Shown piece by piece: positions 57,606 to 64,000 of a stretch of 64,000 bases of DNA. The notes under the pieces were generated by a model that was not told the origin of the DNA, searched no databases, and saw only the letters and a list, made by a program, of their open reading frames with translations. Position numbers and translations under genes: made by a program. Within the stretch, counting starts at the first letter, position 1; each line of letters opens with the position of its first letter. The stretch is from Rostrohypoxylon terebratum (lineage: Eukaryota > Ascomycota > Sordariomycetes > Xylariales > Hypoxylaceae), in assembly GCA_022497145.1 (NCBI GenBank), contig MU385862.1, forward strand, positions 434,001 through 498,000. The letters are read 5' to 3'.

Positions 57606-59043
57606 ATTTACGGCCGTTTTGTACACGTGTAGATACAATGCCAACCAGGAGCGACCGTCCCAACACTGAGAAAAATAGTCTTCTAATCCACCCTCCCAAC
57701 AAACCGGGATGTTGTCAACGAAAACACTAGGCCGACAACAAATACGGCGTAAGATGATCACTTAGACGTTCTGCAGAGCTTAGCAATACTAGACCGGCGC
57801 AAGCAAAAGGTGAAAGAAAGCTTGATGTCTCAGAGACATGCCAACGTGCGGAACGACCAAACAGGAACAAAGGGAGATATAACTAGTAGGGAAGCAGCAA
57901 CAGCAAATAGGTTCGCGACGGGACATAAGAAAGTGGTAAAAACCACGTCAGTGGTTTCTCTGACGTATGAACCTTGCAATCCGCTGCACCAAGAGGAAAC
58001 CTGGTGACCAGCTGATATGCACGTATCCCCGCGAGGAGGGAAATAAGTACTTGGTATGATCCACGAGCCCGATCCACGGGTTTATCGAGGAAAGGGGAGG
58101 CGGAAGGGTAGAGCGGACCTAGTACTACCTAGGCCAAGTTTCACCAGATTTATGTAACAGGTAACAGAATATAGGCGGGCCAAAGAGCCGGTCAGGTCAC
58201 CCGGCTTGGTCTCCCTTTGCTTGAGCCGCTTCGGCTTGTCCTTATCTCGAATCGGCGCCAGTTGGTTCGTTGGACCACTTAGTCAGAGAAACACACACCG
58301 ACCAGGCAGCCAGGTTAGGCATTAGTGGAGTAATTCGTTCGTTTTTCGTATAGCACAAGCACATGTTCGTGTATTGTATCGTGTATTACATCGTGCATTA
58401 CACCGTGGAATACATCGTGTATAATATATATAGGTAGTTGAAGCTCTAGGTAGAGAATGAAATAGGAGATAACATACCTTTTGTGAGGCCAATTCACATG
58501 GGCGGAGGTAGCAAGTTGAAGAATGTAACTTTCAAGTACCGAGTTTGAAGAATTTAGGACCTAGGTTACGAGGTTCAATGGTGGATGGTAATGACGAAGA
58601 CGGCTGTAGAATAGTTAGGCTAGGCTAGGGCTGGCTGGGGCTGTTAGGGGGTTACAGCATTGGGATGGCTGGATGGCCACTGATATTTGGAGGGCCCATA
58701 AATATGAGTCTACATTGCCGATGGAACCCGCCTCAAGCCCGCCTCAAAATACCACTTACACCACTTTCGCTGACCAAAGCTGGAAGGTCACCGATATAAT
58801 CATTGTAATCTCACCGCACCTAACCTACTAGTTTGGCCCTGCACGCTAATGCCGACCTGTGGGATGATCATTGATCACTTGAATCCGGGAACCGGAATTG
58901 TCATCGTCGAAGTAGACTCGTGTCTCGAGTGTCTTACTTGAATGTCTTATGCTGTACTTGGTCGTCGAATTACGAATTGTGAATTGTGAATTGAGGAATG
59001 CGGACCGACCATCGGATTTTCCTTTTATTCTCTCTTAGCTCTC
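57606..59043. other. Intergenic, about 1.4 kb
   Basis: Holds the LYC1-type promoter and the CCT1 3' flank. Short degenerate repeats of a cgtgtattacatcgtg kind occur near 58370-58425. No supported gene was seen. Confidence 0.5.
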
Positions 59044-60862
59044 TTAGTGACCGTGCCCGTCGTCGGGCTCCCCCCTTTCTTCCGGATCCAGCTTAATCAG
59101 GGTATCGATTCGCATTATGCTGATACACGCCTCCACCGCACTCTTTAGTTGCCGAACCTTGCTCACGCTGGGCTCTAGCACACCGGCCTTGATCTCGTCC
59201 ACCACTTTACCCTTCATTAGATCTAGACCGTAGTTCTTGTAGTTCTTCTTTTTCGCGACCGTCTTCTCATCCTCGTTCGCCTCACCTTCTTGTGTTCTTT
59301 GCGATAATGCGTGTCGGGATCGCAATTGGGCTACCAACTCGCTAGCATCCTTCGCGGCGTTGACAGCCAACGTCTTTGGGATGACGAGAAGTGACTGGGC
59401 AAATTCCGCAATTGCTAGCTGCTCTCGAGAACCAACCGTACCCGCGAACTCCTCTAGGTAGATGTGCAGTGCCGTCTCCACTGCACCACCACCAGGCACA
59501 ATGCTGCCACTCTCCAAAGTTCGCTTGACCGCACATAGCGAGTCATGAACGGATCGCTCCATCTCATCCAGCTGGAAGTCGTTCGGTCCTCGGAGTAGAA
59601 TGGATGCGGATGAGTGCGACTTGGTTCCCTTGACTAAAATGCATTCGTCATCCGAAATTCGCTCTTGGACAACTTCGTCGGCGTGACCTAAGTATGAAGG
59701 CTCAAATTTTTCGTCGCCATTTAAGTCGGAGAGTGTGCTTAAAAGAGTCGCACCAGTAGCCTTCGCAATTCGGCGTAAGTCTTCCTTCTTGCAACGTCTA
59801 ACGGCCATGGCGCCGCGCTCGATGAAAAGCTTTAGGCACATGTCGTCAATACCCTTAGTTGTTAAGATGACATTCGCTCCAGCCCTGAGGATCATCTCTA
59901 CCCTTTCGATGACCATCCCTGATTCTCGTGCGCGGATTTGCTCAAGCTGTTGAGGGTCGTCGACCGTGATCTGTACACCTAACTTCATCCTCTCTTTTTG
60001 TAGATTCATATCGAGTACCGCAATCTTGGCATCCTGTATCCGTGTGTTCATTGCCTGAGATGCAACGGTGCAGTTTAGAGCATAACCCTTGACCAGAACC
60101 GATTCTAGAGAGCCTTTTCCATGTGCCTTTAGGATATTGACGGCCTTGACGGGATATTTGACTTCGCTGCGGTTATTCGTCGTCTTGACTGCTTGCATGG
60201 CATCGACTACCATATTGGCAAAGAAGTCGGAGTCGGCGCCGATGATCTTGCTGGACATGGATGTCTTGGCAATGTTGAGTAGAGACTCGCGGCCGAGGTT
60301 TTCCACCTTGGTGCTGACATTTTCGTTCATGTACTTGATAGCCTCTCGTAAAGCAAGTCTGTAGCCTGTGATGATGGTAGTCGGGTGTATTCGGTTCTTC
60401 ATAAGCTCGTTTGCCCGTCGTAGAAGCTCGGCAGCAATCAGTACAACAGAGGTAGTACCATCACCGACTTCCTTATCTTGCTGGTGCGCTAGGTCGACAA
60501 GGATCTTTCCGGCAGGATGTTCGACATCTAGAAGGCTAAGAATCGTCGCGCCGTCGTTTGTTACTGTGACATCCTACGCCAGTTAGTCGCGTACGTGTTG
60601 TATAGAATACTGATCAACTACTTACACCAATATCATCCACCATCATCTTGTCTAGACCACTTGGCCCAAAGGAACTCTTGACGACGTTCGCAATAGCTTG
60701 AGTAGCGAGGACTTGCCTTAAGATTAGCTAAATATCATAGAATTAATGTTAGGAGAATAGAGAGAGCTGCTTGCCATTTTGATCCCTGATATCTGAGCCA
60801 GATATCTTCTGGCCACCAAGGAACAGAGTCCCATTTCCGGACTGTTCGAAAATAGAAGTCAT
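59044..60862 (-). CDS. CCT1: T-complex protein 1 subunit alpha (CCT1), cytosolic chaperonin
   Basis: Three exons on the minus strand, 60862-60775, 60711-60626 and 60573-59044, close in frame to give 567 residues, the normal CCT length. The subunit is part of the TRiC/CCT ring that folds actin and tubulin. Signatures are KSSFGPSGLDKMMVDDIGDV, VTNDGATIL, KEVGDGTTSVV (ATP site), TSMSSKIIGADSDFFANMVV and SGSIVPGGGAVETALHIYLE, all alpha-type. The end is DPEERGEPDDGHGH. Intron 1 (63 nt) starts with GC rather than GT: AATG|GCAAGC...GGCAAG|TCCTC is the only join that gives the conserved SDIRDQNVLATQAIANVV. Intron 2 is 52 nt and standard. Confidence 0.95.
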
Positions 60863-61515
60863 CTTTGAGGGATCTCCTTATTCTTGAAACTGAGTAGATA
60901 GCTCCTGTTCTGGGCAGTCGAGAAAGAGAGGGAAATATAGGTAATGAGGTGGATGTAGATCGGAGCTATCAGGCTGCTGCTTCGATAGTAGTAGTATTTT
61001 GTTTAGGTGAAGCTTCTAAGCGGTTCCCACCGTAACTTTTTTGCGGAAGCAATAGTTAATCCCGGACCGGCAGAGAGGCACGGACCCGTTTTTACCTTAT
61101 CAGTCAGCCAGCCCCTCCTATTCTCTCCCAGGGCTGCCAGGTTCAGGGGACCCCTCTACTTCAACCCCACCATCCTACCATTGGAAGATTGGGCAATCGC
61201 GGGGCAACCATCGAAATTTCCCAGGCCGCGTTTATTGCTACCAAATACGGGTGTGTGTACCTTCCTCCTTATTTGTCCCCCCCAAGCGGCACTTTCATCG
61301 GAGTGACTCAGATTTATTCCACCGGGCAGGTTACAGTTGCTTAAACATTTACCATTTACCGTTTACCGTTTACAAACGCTTGTTTTAAGTTTGTGTGGTA
61401 ACTGCTCAACGTGCACAATAAACTTAAACCTAACTATTTCTCAACTCAACTGAAACATTGAATCTTTCTTCTCCGCCTCGTTTTCAAAGAATATTATTAA
61501 AACGTGACGATAGTC
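60863..61515. promoter_or_regulatory. Divergent promoter region of CCT1 and prolyl-tRNA synthetase
   Basis: 653 bp lies between two divergent start codons of two housekeeping protein-synthesis and folding genes, so both promoters must be here. A short (c)gtttac/atttac repeat sits near 61345-61375. No specific site was recognised. Confidence 0.5.
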
Positions 61516-63254
61516 ATGGAGGACAATAAGTCTACCGAGCCGTCGAAGAGCGCCCTGAAGAAGGCCGAGAAGGAGGCTAAGAAGGCCGCCGAGAAAGCTG
61601 CAAAGGCGGCAAAACAAGCTGCTCTTCCTGTTGTCGGTGGGAAAAAGACGGACGATATCATCGGAATTACTGCCTCTAAAGCTGACAACTTTGCGCAATG
61701 GTATCAAGAAGTTGTGCTCAAGGCCGAAATGGTCGAGTACTACACCGAAATTTCAGGTTTCTACATCATGCGCCCTGCAACAATGCACATCTGGAACGTT
61801 ATTCGAAAATGGTTCACAGAGCGTATCGAGGCTATGGGTGTTGATGAGACCAACTTTCCCATGTTCTTGTCCCAGAAGTCCCTAGAGAAGGAGAAGGACC
61901 ACGTTGAAGGTTTTGCTCCTGAGCTCGCATGGGTCACTAAAGCGTTAGTTACACCGACCATTATTAGCTATTTCATTGAATGTGTACTAATGTTATATAC
62001 GTCGATAGTGGTGACAAGAACCTCGAGGTTCCAGTCGCGGTCCGTCCCACATCCGAAGCCGTCATGTACCCCTACTACTCGAAATGGATTCGCAGCCACC
62101 GAGACCTTCCTTTCAGACTGAACCAGTGGAACTCCGTCGTCCGATGGGAGGCGAAGCAGACTACTCCTTTCCTAAGAGCAAGAGAATTCTTGTGGCAAGA
62201 AGGTCACACCGCACATTTGACTGAACAACTTGCAGGAGAGGAAGTCTTACAGATTCTCGAGCTTTATGCCGGCGTTTACGAACAACTCTTGGCGGTTCCC
62301 GTCGTGCGGGGTACCAAGACCGAGAATGAGAAGTTCGCTGGTGGATATTACACCACGACAGTCGAGGGCTACATTCCTTCCAACGGACGAGGTATTCAGG
62401 GTGCTACCTCGCATTGCCTTGGCCAGAACTTCAGCAAGATGTTCGATATCACAGTCGAGGACCCGAATGAGAAGGGAAAGCACATAAATGTTTGGCAAAA
62501 CTCCTGGGGTCTGTCGACTCGTGTTATTGGTGTGATGGTTATGATTCATGGCGACGATAAGGGATTAGTCCTCCCCCCAAGAATTGCCAAAATCCAGACT
62601 ATTTTGATCCCCGTCGGTATCACCAAGAGCACTACCCCTGAGGACAAGACAAAGCACTACGAGAAGCTAGAAGAGATCAAGCAGACCTTAAAGAAGGCAG
62701 GAGTACGTGTCGAGGATGATGTAAGAGACGGATACACACCAGCTTGGAAGTTCAACGACTGGGAACTAAAGGGTGTCCCGTTGCGTCTAGAGTTTGGTCC
62801 GAAGGATGCTGCCAAGGAAGTTGTCAGCTTCGCGCGCCGAGATAACGGTGAGAAGGGCACCATTCCTCTAGCAGAACTGGCCGCGAAGATCCCCGAACTC
62901 CTTGAGACTATCCAGAGTGATATGTACAGCAGGGCGGAGAAGGCCTACAGAGAGCATCGCATCATCGTGAAGAAGTGGGATGACGTGATCCCTGCCTTAG
63001 ATGCCAAGAACGTGGTTATCATCCCCTTCTGTCTCGACGGCAAATGCGAGGACCAGATCAAGGAGTTAACTACGGGACGCACGGACGAAGACCCTAACAC
63101 CCCTGAGGCTCAGAAGGCCCCATCAATGGGTATGAAGAGCTTGTGCATTCCCTTCGAGCAGCCGGAGGGCTTGGTCAAGGGTGAGACCAAATGCCTAAAC
63201 CCGGAGTGCAAGCGCCTAGCCGAGAAATTCGTCATGTTCGGACGAAGCTACTAG
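61516..63254 (+). CDS. Cytosolic prolyl-tRNA synthetase (class II)
   Basis: Two exons, 61516-61943 and 62009-63254, close in frame to give 557 residues. The enzyme charges tRNA-Pro with proline. The first 45 residues are Lys/Ala-rich (KKAEKEAKKAAEKAAKAAKQ), a common tRNA-binding extension. Class II motifs are seen: motif 2 around QWNSVVRWEAKQTTPFLRAR, REFLWQEGHTAH, and motif 3 around GVMVMIHGDDKGLVLPPRIA, with RGIQGATSHCLGQNFSKMF between. The anticodon-binding domain follows (IQTILIPVGI, LKGVPLRLEFGPKDAAKE), and the C-terminal zinc-binding-type domain holds CLDGKCEDQ and CLNPECKRL and ends KFVMFGRSY, as in archaeal/eukaryotic-type ProRS. No glutamyl-tRNA synthetase part is fused. The 65-nt intron has a GTTAGT donor. 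The ATG at 61516 was chosen; an in-frame GTG at 61504 is unlikely to serve. Confidence 0.95.
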
Positions 63255-64000
63255 GTCATCAGCTGCTATAGATCGCAGGGATTTCTGTTCTCGTGTGTAG
63301 CTATGAAGATCATTGTTGGAGTCGGTCGGGCGGGCGTCTAAGATATCAATCGCGAGAGCGGCGCGGCCCTCTTGAGTTGCAGATTGTAGTGGATCTGCTT
63401 TCAAAATAATGAAAAGCTATTGAAACAAACTGGCATCTTGCCGTCGTCCTTTATGTGTGAAAGAACCTTTCCTAGTAGAGAGTGTCTAATACCTTTACGG
63501 ACCACTTTAGCCGTCGAAACTCTGTAATCAGGACCTCACTCTCCCCCTTTATCATATACTACTAAGCTCTAGCTAAGTATAGTATTTCAAACCAACAAGA
63601 CATATTTCTAGAAGTCTCGTTAGGAATGATCATCTCAAGTCGTTTTGATTTGCCTTGAGATCCCTGGGTGATTTGTAAAAACAGTAATTACCTCTGTGAA
63701 GCTTCGGTACTACAGCTCACTTGATTATATCCGAGTAATCCCAAGATTACCCAGATCAAATGGGAATCAAATACGGTCTAATGAGCCGTTTCTTGTGAAT
63801 TGACTGGTCGATTGACTGACTACCTAGTCGATATCGAAAGGATAAAGCAAAACCAACATACGCGAAGACCGGCATCGGTTACGCAACTTAGTGACACGGC
63901 CGGCTACGTCGGGCTTGAGTGAAGATACAGAGGGGATTTTCTTTTTGTTACGCTGGAAATAAGCAGCCACCACCGCTAGCTCAGCGCGTATCTACCTATG
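63255..64000. other. Right-edge non-coding sequence, 746 bp
   Basis: 3' flank of prolyl-tRNA synthetase and spacer. No gene, RNA or repeat was recognised up to the window edge. Confidence 0.5.

Noticed and set aside
57606..57761. 52-residue extension of the LYC1-type protein
   Set aside because: Outside the family start; the ATG at 57605 is closer to known starts.

Overview
The window comes from the nuclear genome of a filamentous ascomycete (Pezizomycotina, most likely Sordariomycetes). Genes have short introns, mostly about 40-90 nt, with GTAAGT/GTATGT donors and CTAAC-like branch sites. Gene density is about one per 3 kb on both strands. The protein set includes an RTA1 family exporter, an APSES/KilA-N BQT4-type protein, a PPG1 phosphatase and a LYC1-type lysine acetyltransferase. 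The genus and the closer order are inference. No rRNA, tRNA, CRISPR array or full-length transposon was found.

Layout. 1-322 is the N-terminus of an unrecognised protein (-), cut by the window edge. 323-7880 is gene-poor, with one small secreted protein (5585-6073, -), a 9-bp minisatellite and a 175-bp inverted-repeat element. 7881-13364 holds NUF2 (+), a conserved protein with possible RecA-like fold (-) and AP-3 beta APL6 (+). 13867-20358 holds, all on the minus strand, an RTA1 protein, 3-hydroxyisobutyrate dehydrogenase and a BQT4-like protein. 22914-26648 holds Rho GDI (+), which has a possible second promoter and a 205-residue alternative N-terminus inside its first intron, and PPG1 (-). 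29270-33466 holds a CCHC zinc-knuckle proline-rich protein (+) and a Cys-rich acidic small protein (+). 33467-35398 contains a 260-bp MITE. 35399-41847 holds the PI31 proteasome regulator (+), REV7 (-) and the importin KAP114 (+). 43329-47929 is a 1516-residue RhoGEF with a RhoGAP-like second half (-). 47930-49347 contains a TA-flanked 300-bp MITE. 49348-55190 holds CTF8 (+) and an RBR E3 ubiquitin ligase (+). 56373-63254 holds LYC1-type acetyltransferase (-), CCT1 (-) and cytosolic prolyl-tRNA synthetase (+), the last two divergently arranged.

The genes are mainly conserved housekeeping functions: chromosome segregation and repair (NUF2, BQT4, REV7, CTF8), Rho signalling (Rho GDI, RhoGEF), trafficking and nuclear import (APL6, KAP114), proteostasis (PI31, RBR ligase, CCT1) and translation (ProRS). 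They do not form a biosynthetic cluster. All exon models were deduced by reading frames and splice consensus by eye and were checked only for frame closure; protein names rest on recognised motifs, not on database searches.
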